From: Tenacibaculum tangerinum
Lineage (GTDB): Bacteria > Bacteroidota > Bacteroidia > Flavobacteriales > Flavobacteriaceae
Assembly (NCBI RefSeq): GCF_029853675.1
Contig: NZ_CP122539.1
Span: 2,251,001-2,315,000, forward strand
Length of the DNA stretch: 64,000 nt
Direction of reading: 5' to 3'
Below, one piece after another: positions 16,977-24,404 of this stretch. The notes below the pieces were generated by a model, which saw nothing but the letters and a program-made list of their open reading frames with translations, had not been told where the DNA came from and made no database searches. The position numbers and the translations under genes are program-made. How positions within the stretch are numbered: the first letter of the stretch is position 1; each line of letters begins with the position of its first letter.

Positions 16977-17945
16977 ATGAGTTACTTAGAAACTACCAAA
17001 AACGTATATAAAGAAGCAGCCTTAACCCCTGATGTTGGTTTGTGCTGCACCACCAATCCTATTTGGGAATTGCCAGGCTTAAAAATCCCGAAAATCATGC
17101 AAGAAATGAACTACGGATGTGGTTCTACCGTTCATGCGCGTGATTTAACCAACAATCCTAAAATCTTGTATGTAGGTGTGGGCGGCGGCATGGAATTGCT
17201 ACAATTTGCCTATTTTTCTCGTCAAAAAAATGGCGTAATTGGCATTGATGTGGTAGATGAAATGTTGGAAGCTTCTCGAAAGAATTTTGTGGAAGCAGAA
17301 GCTCAAAATCCTTGGTTTCAACGTGAATTTGTCGATTTACGCAAAGGAGATGCTTTACACTTACCTGTAGAGGATAATTCGATTGATGTAGCTGCTCAAA
17401 ACTGTTTGTTCAATATTTTTAAAGCGGAAGAATTAAAAAAAGCCATTGCTGAAATGTACCGTGTTTTAAAACCTCACGGACGTTTGGTAATGAGCGACCC
17501 TACATGTGAACAAGCGATGAACGAAACTTTACGTAACGACGAACGTTTGCGTGCCTTATGTTTAAGCGGAAGCTTGCCGATTGCAGAATATGTTAAAATG
17601 CTCACAGATGCTGGTTTTGGAACCATTGAAATCAGAGCTCGTAAACCATACCGAATCTTAGACCCTAAAAATTATCCTACAGAGGAATTGATTTATATCG
17701 AATCGATTGAAGTCGCAGCGATTAAAGATCCTATGCCTGCTGATGGCCCATGTGTATTTACAGGAAAAGCTGCCATTTACTTTGGTGATGAAGACTATTT
17801 TGATGATGGAGCAGGACACACCTTACTAAAAAACCAACCCTTAGCGATTTGTGACAAAACAGCTGCAGCTCTAAAAGCCTTGGAAAGAGACGATATCTTT
17901 TTCTCAGAATCTACCTACCATTATGATGGCGGTGGGTGTTGTTAA
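16977..17945 (+). CDS. arsM: arsenosugar biosynthesis arsenite methyltransferase ArsM
   Basis: This 322-aa SAM methyltransferase has motif I ILYVGVGGGMELLQF, acidic loop GVIGIDVVDEMLEASRKN and post motif MYRVLKPHGRLVMSDPT. Cys residues lie where As(III) is bound: the Cys23-Cys24 pair, Cys48 in NYGCGSTV, and a C-terminal Cys pair (DGGGCC). It methylates arsenite to dimethylarsenite, the substrate of ArsS. The form matches the variant that occurs with arsS rather than classical detoxification ArsM. Confidence 0.92.
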   Translation: MSYLETTKNVYKEAALTPDVGLCCTTNPIWELPGLKIPKIMQEMNYGCGSTVHARDLTNNPKILYVGVGGGMELLQFAYFSRQKNGVIGIDVVDEMLEASRKNFVEAEAQNPWFQREFVDLRKGDALHLPVEDNSIDVAAQNCLFNIFKAEELKKAIAEMYRVLKPHGRLVMSDPTCEQAMNETLRNDERLRALCLSGSLPIAEYVKMLTDAGFGTIEIRARKPYRILDPKNYPTEELIYIESIEVAAIKDPMPADGPCVFTGKAAIYFGDEDYFDDGAGHTLLKNQPLAICDKTAAALKALERDDIFFSESTYHYDGGGCC

Positions 17946-18028
17946 AAATGACTAACATAAAAAACATTAGAAAAAATTGACTTTGGTTTAAAATTTGTGC
18001 TATATTTGGTAAACAAGATTGACGCATA

Positions 18029-18208
18029 ATGACATTTTTTAATAAGAAAACAGAAAATAGTGATAAGCATAAGAAAACTTTAAGAGTTGATTCTCCTGAG
18101 GTTGGTAGTGCTATTGTGCGTATAGCCCATAAACTTTCTGCTAGTAATTCTAAGGGGCAAGTTGTAAAAATAGGGGATAAATATTTTCGTATGAAAGAGC
18201 TTGGATAG
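18029..18208 (+). CDS. 59-aa basic protein, first gene of a two-gene unit
   Basis: A small gene runs from an ATG at 18029 to TAG at 18208. The product begins MTFFNKKTENSDKHKKT and ends GDKYFRMKELG, with no membrane segment. It lies 3 bp upstream of the DUF6338-like gene, and this tight coupling is the main evidence that it is real. The central part (SPEVGSAIVRIAHKLSAS) could be a helix. I do not recognise the family. An opposing minus-strand frame at 17911-18285 covers the same DNA but lacks a sensible partner or product. Confidence 0.55.
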   Translation: MTFFNKKTENSDKHKKTLRVDSPEVGSAIVRIAHKLSASNSKGQVVKIGDKYFRMKELG

Positions 18209-18211
18209 TAA

Positions 18212-19009
18212 ATGAATATTGCATTTACATCTATTATTATCTTTATCATATTAGCCCCTGGCTTTCTGTCTAGAATAGCATTCAATTCTTCTAAATTAAG
18301 TGTAAAAAATCCAAATCGAAATATTTTTAACGAGTTAACTTGGTCTATAATTCCTTCGTTAACTATTCATATGGTGGGTATTTCTTTAGTTGAATGGCTA
18401 ACCAGTTATTATGTAGACTTCAATCAACTAGGAGATCTTATATTAGGAGTTACTTCTGAGAAAAGCGTTGAAAAAAATTTCAGCCAATTAAGAAGCTACA
18501 TGTATCCCATTTTCTTTTATAATTTGTTCATCTTTACGCTTTCCTTTTTTATCGGTTACGGACTCAGAAAAGCCATTAGAAGTTTCAATCTTGATAGGTC
18601 TGTGAGATATTTGAGGTTCTCAAATAAATGGCATTATATTTTTACAGGTGAGTGTTTGGATTTTCCAGATGTTCCAGATGAATTTGAAGAAATAACTGAT
18701 AAAATTATAAATGTTTTATGTAGAGTAAACGGAAAAAATATTCTTTATTCAGGAGAGTATTTTAATTACTACATTGATAATAATGGAGATTTAGAAGCCA
18801 TCCATTTAAAATATCCTATTAGAAGATATTTGGAAAAAGATAATGGCAATTCAAAAGATTATTATCAAATAGAGAGTCGTTATTTAGTAATTCCTAATTC
18901 TGATATCATCAATATAAACTTTAGGTATTTTAATAGAACAGAATTAACCATAGATGACTTAACGGAAGAAGATAAAAAGAATTTAATTGACTTTAATGAA
19001 GAAGAGTAA
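18212..19009 (+). CDS. membrane protein, DUF6338-like
   Basis: This 265-aa protein has an N-terminal membrane segment (AFTSIIIFIILAPGFLSRIAF) and further hydrophobic stretches near residues 50-70 and 105-125 (IFFYNLFIFTLSFFIGYGL). A cytosolic C-terminal half follows with many aromatic and charged residues (WHYIFTGECLDFPDVPD). The N-terminal PGF element and overall plan resemble DUF6338 proteins, but this is from memory and uncertain. It is co-transcribed with the 59-aa gene. The unit sits beside a pseudogene, in a region that looks like a variable spot. Confidence 0.55.
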   Translation: MNIAFTSIIIFIILAPGFLSRIAFNSSKLSVKNPNRNIFNELTWSIIPSLTIHMVGISLVEWLTSYYVDFNQLGDLILGVTSEKSVEKNFSQLRSYMYPIFFYNLFIFTLSFFIGYGLRKAIRSFNLDRSVRYLRFSNKWHYIFTGECLDFPDVPDEFEEITDKIINVLCRVNGKNILYSGEYFNYYIDNNGDLEAIHLKYPIRRYLEKDNGNSKDYYQIESRYLVIPNSDIININFRYFNRTELTIDDLTEEDKKNLIDFNEEE

Positions 19010-19115
19010 AGAACATAATTTGTCCTATTCTTCTTGTCAGTAGAATTAAACAATCAAACTCAAAAAAATATCATACCCTTATAGCTTTACTAACTAGCAT
19101 TCGTTTTGTAGTACC

Positions 19116-19705
19116 ATGAAAACACTCAAAGAAAAACTATTGCAACTTAAAGAGAAAAGACCTTACACCTTTTCTTAAAACACACCTTAGACTTGTTGCT
19201 GTTTGGGGTTGTTTCATTAGTACTCTTATTCTCATTAGTATATGTTGAAGTGTTTGGTGCATTGCCCAACAAAGAAGAATTAACAGCTGTCATCAACGAA
19301 GAAGCTTCGTTAATATATTCCTCAGACGAGGTAACTATTGGGAAAATCTTTGCTGAGAATAGAACCAATGTGAAACTGGTACAAATTCCTACTCATGTAA
19401 AAGAAGCACTAATAGCTACAGAGGATAAGCGTTTTTATTCCCATAACGGTTACGATGGTCAAAGCTATGCGCGAGTTTTTTTTAGAAGTTTATTATTACG
19501 CTATGCATCTGGAGGTTGTGGAAGTACCCTTACCCAACAATTGATTAAAAACCTCTACGGAAGGCAGTATCACGGATTTTTAAGTTTGCCTATTAATAAA
19601 ATCAAAGAACTCATCATTGCCAATCGCATAGAAAAGGTGTACAGTAAAGATGAAATCTTATTGTGTATTTGAATTCACTGCCTTTATGAGAACGTGCTTT
19701 TTTTT
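19116..19705 (+). pseudogene. decayed GT51 peptidoglycan transglycosylase (PBP1A-type fragment)
   Basis: The start at 19116 (MKTLKEKLLQLKEKRPYTF) meets a stop after a frameshift in the T run near 19170. The next frame continues with a membrane anchor and the GT51 core (ATEDKRFYSHNGYDGQSY with the catalytic Glu, then GSTLTQQLIKNLYG, then ANRIEKVYSKDEIL). A second frameshift follows near 19665: a neighbouring frame reads LYLNSLPL before another stop. The transpeptidase half is missing entirely. It is clearly non-functional and ends against the convergent glpK gene. Confidence 0.85.
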
Positions 19706-21188
19706 AATCAATCCAATCTTTAGTACGTTCAACAGCTTTAAGCCACTTTTTATACAAGCGTTCTCTTTTTTCTTGAGGGAAGGAAGGCATAAATGTTTTG
19801 TCTATTTTTCTTCTATTTATAATTCCTTCTTGTTTCCATAAACCGACACAAATTCCTGCTAAATAGGCTGCTCCCATTACCGTAGTTTCTATTTCTTCTG
19901 GACGTTCTACAGGTACATTTAAAATATCTGCTTGAAACTGCATGAGTACATTATTGGCACAAGCACCACCATCTACTTTTAATGATGAAAGTTGTAGCAT
20001 GCTATCTTTTTGCATCACATCTAAAATGTCTTTGGTTTGATAAGCGAGTGATTGTAACGTGGCTTTAATTAGGTGGTTTTTTCCCGTATCGCGTGTTAAA
20101 CCAAAAATAGCTCCTCTTGCATACATATCCCAATACGGAGCACCTAAACCAGCGAAAGCAGGAACGACATATACAGGATTCTCGTCTGTAATTTTTTCGG
20201 CAAAAAGTTCACTTTCTTCTGCATTGTTAATGAGTTGTAGTCCGTCTCGCAACCATTGAATCGCTGCACCCGCTACAAAAACACTTCCTTCTAAAGCGTA
20301 GTACACCTTATTGTTTATTCCCCAAGCAATGGTAGCAATCAAACCATTTTCAGAATACTCTAAGTTTTCTCCTGTATTCATTAGCATAAAACATCCTGTT
20401 CCATAGGTGTTTTTGGCTTCTCCTTTATTAAAGCATGCTTGTCCGAATAAGGCTGCTTGTTGATCTCCTGCTATCCCAGCAATTGGAATTGGAATCCCGT
20501 TTAATTCATAATTTCCAAAATGAAAAGAAGAGGGTTTTACCTCAGGTAGCATAGAAATTGGTATGTGTAGTTCTTTTGTTAAAGTTGTATCCCAACACAG
20601 GTTTTTTATATCGTATAACATGGTTCGAGATGCATTGCTATAATCGGTAGCGTGAACTTTTCCTTCGGTTAAATTCCACAGTAACCAAGTATCAATAGTT
20701 CCGAATAACAAGTTTCCTTTTTCAGCTTCTTCTAGGGCTCCTTTTACATGATGTAAAATCCAATGAACTTTGGTAGCCGAAAAATAACTATCAATAACCA
20801 ATCCTGTCGTTTTACGAATATAGTTTTCGAGTCCTGTTTCTTTCAACTCCTCACATATATTGGCGGTACGTTTATCTTGCCAAACTATCGCATTATATAT
20901 AGGTTTCCCTGTGTTTTTATTCCAAACAACTGTGGTTTCACGCTGGTTGGTAATGCCTATTCCTGCAATTTCTGAAGCAGCAATAGCTGCTTGACGAATA
21001 GCTTGCTGTAAAGTGTTGAGCTGTGTTTGTAATATTTCAGTAGCATCGTGCTCTACCCAACCAGGTTGAGGAAATATTTGTTGAAACTCTTGTTGAACTT
21101 TAGCAATAATTTCTTCTCTTTTATTAAGAATAACCGTACGGCAGCTAGTGGTTCCTTGGTCTAAGGCAATAATATATTTACGAGTCAT
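19704..21188 (-). CDS. glpK: glycerol kinase
   Basis: This 494-aa FGGY kinase has the GlpK length and motifs: [17 protein letters not shown] at the start, [46 protein letters not shown] and [17 protein letters not shown]. It phosphorylates glycerol to glycerol-3-phosphate. No glpF or glpD lies next to it. Its 3' end touches the GT51 pseudogene. The nearest upstream element is a hairpin belonging to the small-peptide module at 21.2-21.4 kb. Confidence 0.96.
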   Translation of the reverse strand: MTRKYIIALDQGTTSCRTVILNKREEIIAKVQQEFQQIFPQPGWVEHDATEILQTQLNTLQQAIRQAAIAASEIAGIGITNQRETTVVWNKNTGKPIYNAIVWQDKRTANICEELKETGLENYIRKTTGLVIDSYFSATKVHWILHHVKGALEEAEKGNLLFGTIDTWLLWNLTEGKVHATDYSNASRTMLYDIKNLCWDTTLTKELHIPISMLPEVKPSSFHFGNYELNGIPIPIAGIAGDQQAALFGQACFNKGEAKNTYGTGCFMLMNTGENLEYSENGLIATIAWGINNKVYYALEGSVFVAGAAIQWLRDGLQLINNAEESELFAEKITDENPVYVVPAFAGLGAPYWDMYARGAIFGLTRDTGKNHLIKATLQSLAYQTKDILDVMQKDSMLQLSSLKVDGGACANNVLMQFQADILNVPVERPEEIETTVMGAAYLAGICVGLWKQEGIINRRKIDKTFMPSFPQEKRERLYKKWLKAVERTKDWID

Positions 21189-21245
21189 GTATATGTAAAA
21201 TCATTAAAAGCCTAAGGTACAATTTTAGTCAGAGTAATAAAAAAA

Positions 21246-21267
21246 CCTTCTAGATAACTCTAGAAGG
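21246..21267 (-). terminator. hairpin terminator of module 3 (25-aa peptide gene)
   Basis: CCTTCTAGA and TCTAGAAGG form a 9-bp stem with loop TAAC. A long A run on the plus strand (21234-21245 region) gives a U tract for minus-strand transcripts. The stem is almost identical to the terminator of module 2. Confidence 0.75.
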
Positions 21268-21297
21268 CTTTACATGTTTAAATTTGGTTAGTAACTT

Positions 21298-21375
21298 TTA
21301 GTGTCTTAATGCATATCCGGCCCCTTTACCGAATTCTGCTAACATTGAAGTTAAAGCATTAAATAATTTCCCCAT
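21298..21375 (-). CDS. 25-aa amphipathic peptide, output of module 3
   Basis: A short gene encodes a peptide beginning MGKLFNALTSMLAEF and ending GKGAGYALRH. Hydrophobic residues fall at positions 4, 5, 8, 11, 12 and 15, the i, i+4, i+7 pattern of an amphipathic helix. A Gly-rich hinge and a basic end follow. It is preceded by an A-rich leader, a TAnnTTTG promoter box and a conserved operator, and followed at once by a hairpin terminator, so it has all the parts of a dedicated transcription unit. It could be a membrane-active or signalling peptide, or a small protein regulator; no family is recognised. Confidence 0.6.
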   Translation of the reverse strand: MGKLFNALTSMLAEFGKGAGYALRH

Positions 21376-21411
21376 TGTTTTTAAATTTTAATTAATTTCC
21401 CTTTAATTAAT

Positions 21412-21429
21412 TGTCATTACATAATGACA
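21412..21429. promoter_or_regulatory. perfect 18-bp palindrome at the module 3 transcription start
   Basis: TGTCATTA and TAATGACA are separated by CA. The expected start of the module 3 transcript falls inside it, so the mRNA would begin with a hairpin, or a second regulator may bind here. Modules 1 and 2 lack it. Confidence 0.5.
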
Positions 21430-21432
21430 CTA

Positions 21433-21501
21433 CAAAAATAAGATGGATATAGAGTGAATAAAAGGGGATATCCGAAGTTAATAATGTGTTTTTCCGCAAA
21501 A
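21433..21501 (-). promoter_or_regulatory. promoter module 3: operator plus TAnnTTTG box
   Basis: Read on the minus strand, TTTTGCGGAAAAACACA is followed by TTCGGATATCCCC, then the -7 box TATTTTTG (plus 21433-21440) with GTAG after it. The two CGG-containing half-sites are 22 bp apart, and the GGGG block lies 24 bp from the -7 box, exactly as in modules 1 and 2. The second half-site is TTCGGAT rather than TGCGGAT. There is no TTTG at -33, which points to activator-dependent transcription. Confidence 0.7.
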
Positions 21502-21510
21502 TAGTGACTA

Positions 21511-21590
21511 AAAAAACCTTCTAGATAACTCTAGAAGGTTTATTATTCCCCTTAAATGTCTTTTTTCAAGTTTAGTTTTGAAAAGAAGAT
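21511..21590 (-). ncRNA. putative small RNA from module 2
   Basis: Between the module 2 promoter and a perfect 11-bp terminator stem (AACCTTCTAGA with TCTAGAAGGTT, 21515-21540, loop TAAC) lie only about 75-80 nt with no ATG frame. The U tract lies at 21511-21514. It is predicted from promoter and terminator positions only; expression is not shown. Confidence 0.45.
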
Positions 21591-21594
21591 ACTA

Positions 21595-21663
21595 CAAATG
21601 TAGCTTGTATGTAGGGTTTAAAAAAGGGGATATCCGCAAAAAAAAGTGTGCTTTTCCGCAAAA
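21595..21663 (-). promoter_or_regulatory. promoter module 2: operator plus TAnnTTTG box
   Basis: On the minus strand, TTTTGCGGAAAAGCACAC is followed by TTTTGCGGATATCCCC, then the -7 box TACATTTG (plus 21595-21602) and GTAG. The CCGC half-sites start at 21634 and 21656 (22 bp, two helical turns), and the GGGG block is 24 bp from the -7 box. The terminator of module 1 abuts it directly. Confidence 0.75.
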
Positions 21664-21739
21664 AAAAGTTTTTAGAAGCCTAAAAACCTTTTTTATTTCT
21701 CTTAATCTTTATCAAGATTCTCCCCAATAATTACATTGA
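21662..21739 (-). ncRNA. putative small RNA from module 1
   Basis: From the module 1 promoter to a hairpin with stem GTTTTTAG/CTAAAAAC (21668-21687, loop AAGC) and a U tract (21661-21667) there are about 75-80 nt. The only ATG is followed at once by TAA. An internal small hairpin (AATCTT/AAGATT-like, near 21705-21718) is possible. Predicted only from promoter and terminator. Confidence 0.45.
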
Positions 21740-21743
21740 GCTA

Positions 21744-21812
21744 CAAAAATATTTATTCCTGTTTTGTTAAAAAAGGGGATATCCGCAAAAAAAAGCGTGT
21801 CTTTCCGCAAAA
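21744..21812 (-). promoter_or_regulatory. promoter module 1: operator plus TAnnTTTG box
   Basis: On the minus strand, TTTTGCGGAAAGACACGC is followed by TTTTGCGGATATCCCC, then the -7 box TATTTTTG (plus 21744-21751) and GTAG. The CCGC half-sites start at 21783 and 21805 (22 bp), with GGGG 24 bp from the -7 box. It lies 4 bp downstream of the response regulator stop codon. Confidence 0.75.
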
Positions 21813-21816
21813 GAAA

Positions 21817-22494
21817 TTAATCTACAATTCCTAATTCTTTTGCTTTAAGCACCAAGTGAGTATTGTTATTTACCTGCAAATCAGCCCGTAACTTCGACAA
21901 CTTACTTTCTATAGAGCGAACTTTTACTAAAGAGCCGTCTTCTTTTTTAATCAATCCTTCGAGGTTCGCTATTTTAGCATGCTTAGGAAGTTCTTTTAAA
22001 ATCTGAATAGCAATATCATCCATTTGAATTTCAACTAAGGCTCTTTTTAAGAGTTTTTCATGAATCTCATGGGTGTAATATATTTCATCTTTTAACATTT
22101 TTCGAATGGCAAAAGTAAGTTCGTCTGTACTACATTTTCCTTTTAAAATGTATGCTAAAGGGTTTAAATTGTGAATAACATTGAAAATCCTGTTTGTTTC
22201 AGAATGACCCGTAATAACCCCTACTTTAATCGGAATTTCTTCTTTACAAATAGCTTTTATTAACGACTCTCCACTATCTAAAACCCTATTATTATACTGA
22301 TTATCAAAACTTAAATCGGTAAAAATGATATGAAAAGGATTTTCTTGTAAACTCGATTTTATTTTATGAAAAGCTTCGTCGCAAGAATTTGCTGTTTCAA
22401 TTTCTAAACCATCTATATCTTTTAAATACGAGAGAATCCCTTCAAGAATTAACTGATGGTCATCAACTAAAAGTATTTTTGTTCGTCCAGTCAT
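21817..22494 (-). CDS. response regulator with receiver domain and LuxR-like C terminus
   Basis: This 225-aa protein has a receiver domain with acidic pair Asp11-Asp12 (ILLVDDHQLILEG), phosphoacceptor Asp60 (HIIFTDLSF) and Lys in AYILKGKCS. The C-terminal 75 residues are helical and resemble a diverged HTH of the NarL/LuxR class (VKVRSIESKLSKLRADLQVNN), predicted to bind DNA. Its start overlaps the kinase gene by 32 bp. The three operator modules begin 4 bp after its stop and are the obvious candidate targets: paired direct half-sites two turns apart suit a dimeric response regulator. Confidence 0.88.
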   Translation of the reverse strand: MTGRTKILLVDDHQLILEGILSYLKDIDGLEIETANSCDEAFHKIKSSLQENPFHIIFTDLSFDNQYNNRVLDSGESLIKAICKEEIPIKVGVITGHSETNRIFNVIHNLNPLAYILKGKCSTDELTFAIRKMLKDEIYYTHEIHEKLLKRALVEIQMDDIAIQILKELPKHAKIANLEGLIKKEDGSLVKVRSIESKLSKLRADLQVNNNTHLVLKAKELGIVD

Positions 22495-24328
22495 GCAGTG
22501 GTATTTGGATATCGGTTTGGGTTCCTTTACCTACTTCACTAGTAATTTTGAATGTTCCGTTGAGTTCTTCAACGCGTTCTTGCATGTTTTGTAGTCCTAT
22601 TCCCCCTTTACTAATACTAGTATCAAAACCAACACCATTATCAATAATGTTCAAATGTACGTATTTTTTACGTACAGAAAAATTGATGCTAATTTTACTT
22701 GCTTGTGCATATTTTTTACAGTTTTGTATGCTTTCGCGAATACTTAAGTACAGTAAACGTTTTATAGAATTATCGACTGTTGACCAATCGTAGTTTTGCA
22801 ATCCGTTAATTTTTATTTTAAAGTCGAGGTCAAAATAATCACTTGCTAAGTTGATTATTTGATCTTTAAAAGAAACTTTATCAAAACTAATACTACTTAA
22901 CTGATGCGATAAATTACGCACATTCTCTTTTACGGCATGTAATTTTTGTGCCTCGTCTACTAGGTTTGATTTTGCCAACCTTTGATGCAATAAACGCAAA
23001 TCTCCTGCTACTTCATCGTGTAACGATTTGGCTATTTGTTGTCGCTCATGCTCTCGCGCCTCTACTTTTTGCAATTGTGTTTGGTATAGTAGTTTTCTTC
23101 TTCGATAGGTATAAAATAAAATACTAAAACCGAATAATAAGAGTCCCGTTGCTGCCACCAACCAGCCTATCGTTTTTTGCTGTTTGTGGTAGCGTATTTC
23201 TGCTTGTTTTTGTTGATTTTCTGTTTTCAATACCACATTTTCTTTTTCTTTTTTATCCGTTTCATAGCGAATTTTAGCAAACTGATTTTTTAATCTGCGC
23301 TCGTTTTGGAATAAACTGTCGTTTAAAGTAATGTACTCCTGTAAATATTTTTTGGATTGCTCTCCTCTGGTCAAATCAGAAAGATTTTCGAGCGCTTCTA
23401 GCCACTTTTTGTTGTTATGCGTTTGCTTGGCATATTTTAAAGCTTCATTAGCATGAAATATGGCTTTTTTAGTTTGGTTGAGGTCTTTGTAATATTCTGC
23501 TAAGTTTATGTGAGTTATAGATAACTCATTATAGTCTTTTAACTTTTCACGAATATGAAGAACCTCATTGTATTGCAGTAATACACTTTTCTTCTTGCCT
23601 AATAAAAAATTACTCGCAGCTAAATTCTCCAGTAACAAAGCATACTGCGTAGGGTATTTTTGCTTAATGCTATCTTCAGACAGCCCTTTTCTAAAATATT
23701 GAATGGCTTTTTGGTGTTGCTTTTGTTTTTGATATAACAAACCAAGATTATTGATAATATAGATATATCCAATATCGTTTTTGTTTTTTTTGTTATAAAA
23801 AATAGCTTTGTTATAATATTTTAAGGCATCTTTTACTTGGTTTAATTCTTCGGAAGCTAAACCTAAAGCATTGTAAACCCTTTCAAGATAAATAGAAGGT
23901 TGTATTGGTTCTAAATATTGTAGAGCTTCGATTAAGCTTATCTCACTTCCTCTATAATCTTTTGCGTCTCTCTGTAATATTGCTAAGCTGAGTAGACGTC
24001 TACCCACAGCTAGAGAATCATTTATTTTTTTTGAAATGTCTTTAGATTGATGATAATAATAAAAAGCGCTATCATTGGTATAGGTGAGTTTATTTTGCAA
24101 GGCTTTAAAGTGATAATACTTTGCCAGTAAAACAGAGTCGTTTGTTTTTTGGAATAAAGAATCAACTTGTAAGGTGTATGTTTTTAATAAAGGAAGTTTT
24201 TTACTAAAATAAGCCTGTCTCCCAGATTCAATAAGATCTTCTTTTATTAAGTCAATCATATCACTCTTTTTCTGTGAAAAAATAAAAGATGAACAGAAAA
24301 AAACAAAATAGAGAAAATTTTTCATCAC
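22463..24328 (-). CDS. TPR-containing sensor histidine kinase (NarX/DesK-like)
   Basis: This 621-aa protein has a signal peptide (MMKNFLYFVFFCSSFIFSQ), an extracytoplasmic TPR array over about residues 60-340 (for example YNALGLASEELNQVKDALKY), one membrane helix at 387-407, and a HisKA_3 domain with phosphoacceptor His437 (QQIAKSLHDEVAGDLRLL). A HATPase_c domain follows, with N box near Asn536 and DNGVGF at 563-568. TPR repeats bind peptides or proteins, which makes a peptide signal plausible. The gene overlaps the response regulator by 32 bp. A 49-aa peptide gene lies directly upstream, separated by a hairpin. Confidence 0.92.
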   Translation of the reverse strand: MMKNFLYFVFFCSSFIFSQKKSDMIDLIKEDLIESGRQAYFSKKLPLLKTYTLQVDSLFQKTNDSVLLAKYYHFKALQNKLTYTNDSAFYYYHQSKDISKKINDSLAVGRRLLSLAILQRDAKDYRGSEISLIEALQYLEPIQPSIYLERVYNALGLASEELNQVKDALKYYNKAIFYNKKNKNDIGYIYIINNLGLLYQKQKQHQKAIQYFRKGLSEDSIKQKYPTQYALLLENLAASNFLLGKKKSVLLQYNEVLHIREKLKDYNELSITHINLAEYYKDLNQTKKAIFHANEALKYAKQTHNNKKWLEALENLSDLTRGEQSKKYLQEYITLNDSLFQNERRLKNQFAKIRYETDKKEKENVVLKTENQQKQAEIRYHKQQKTIGWLVAATGLLLFGFSILFYTYRRRKLLYQTQLQKVEAREHERQQIAKSLHDEVAGDLRLLHQRLAKSNLVDEAQKLHAVKENVRNLSHQLSSISFDKVSFKDQIINLASDYFDLDFKIKINGLQNYDWSTVDNSIKRLLYLSIRESIQNCKKYAQASKISINFSVRKKYVHLNIIDNGVGFDTSISKGGIGLQNMQERVEELNGTFKITSEVGKGTQTDIQIPLHDWTNKNTFS

Positions 24329-24340
24329 AAATCGTAAGAT

Positions 24341-24370
24341 AAAACCATTACAATCAAAAGTAATGGTTTT
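24341..24370 (-). terminator. terminator or attenuator between the 49-aa peptide gene and the kinase gene
   Basis: An 11-bp perfect stem (AAAACCATTAC with GTAATGGTTTT) and 8-nt loop lie 12 bp upstream of the kinase ATG and 34 bp after the peptide stop. On the minus strand it ends in a short T-rich run, so peptide mRNA may end here with partial read-through into the kinase. Confidence 0.6.
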
Positions 24371-24404
24371 AATGTTATATTAAACAGAAGTGTTTTTTTA
24401 ATAT

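Noticed and set aside
17911..18285. 124-aa minus-strand frame opposite the 59-aa and DUF6338-like genes
   Set aside because: Composition is irregular, it overlaps two better supported plus-strand starts and the arsM end, and has no recognisable domain.
19704..21188. glycerol kinase as part of the arsenosugar cluster, since arsenosugars carry glycerol
   Set aside because: It is on the opposite strand, separated by an unknown two-gene unit and a pseudogene. Ordinary glycerol use is a simpler reading.
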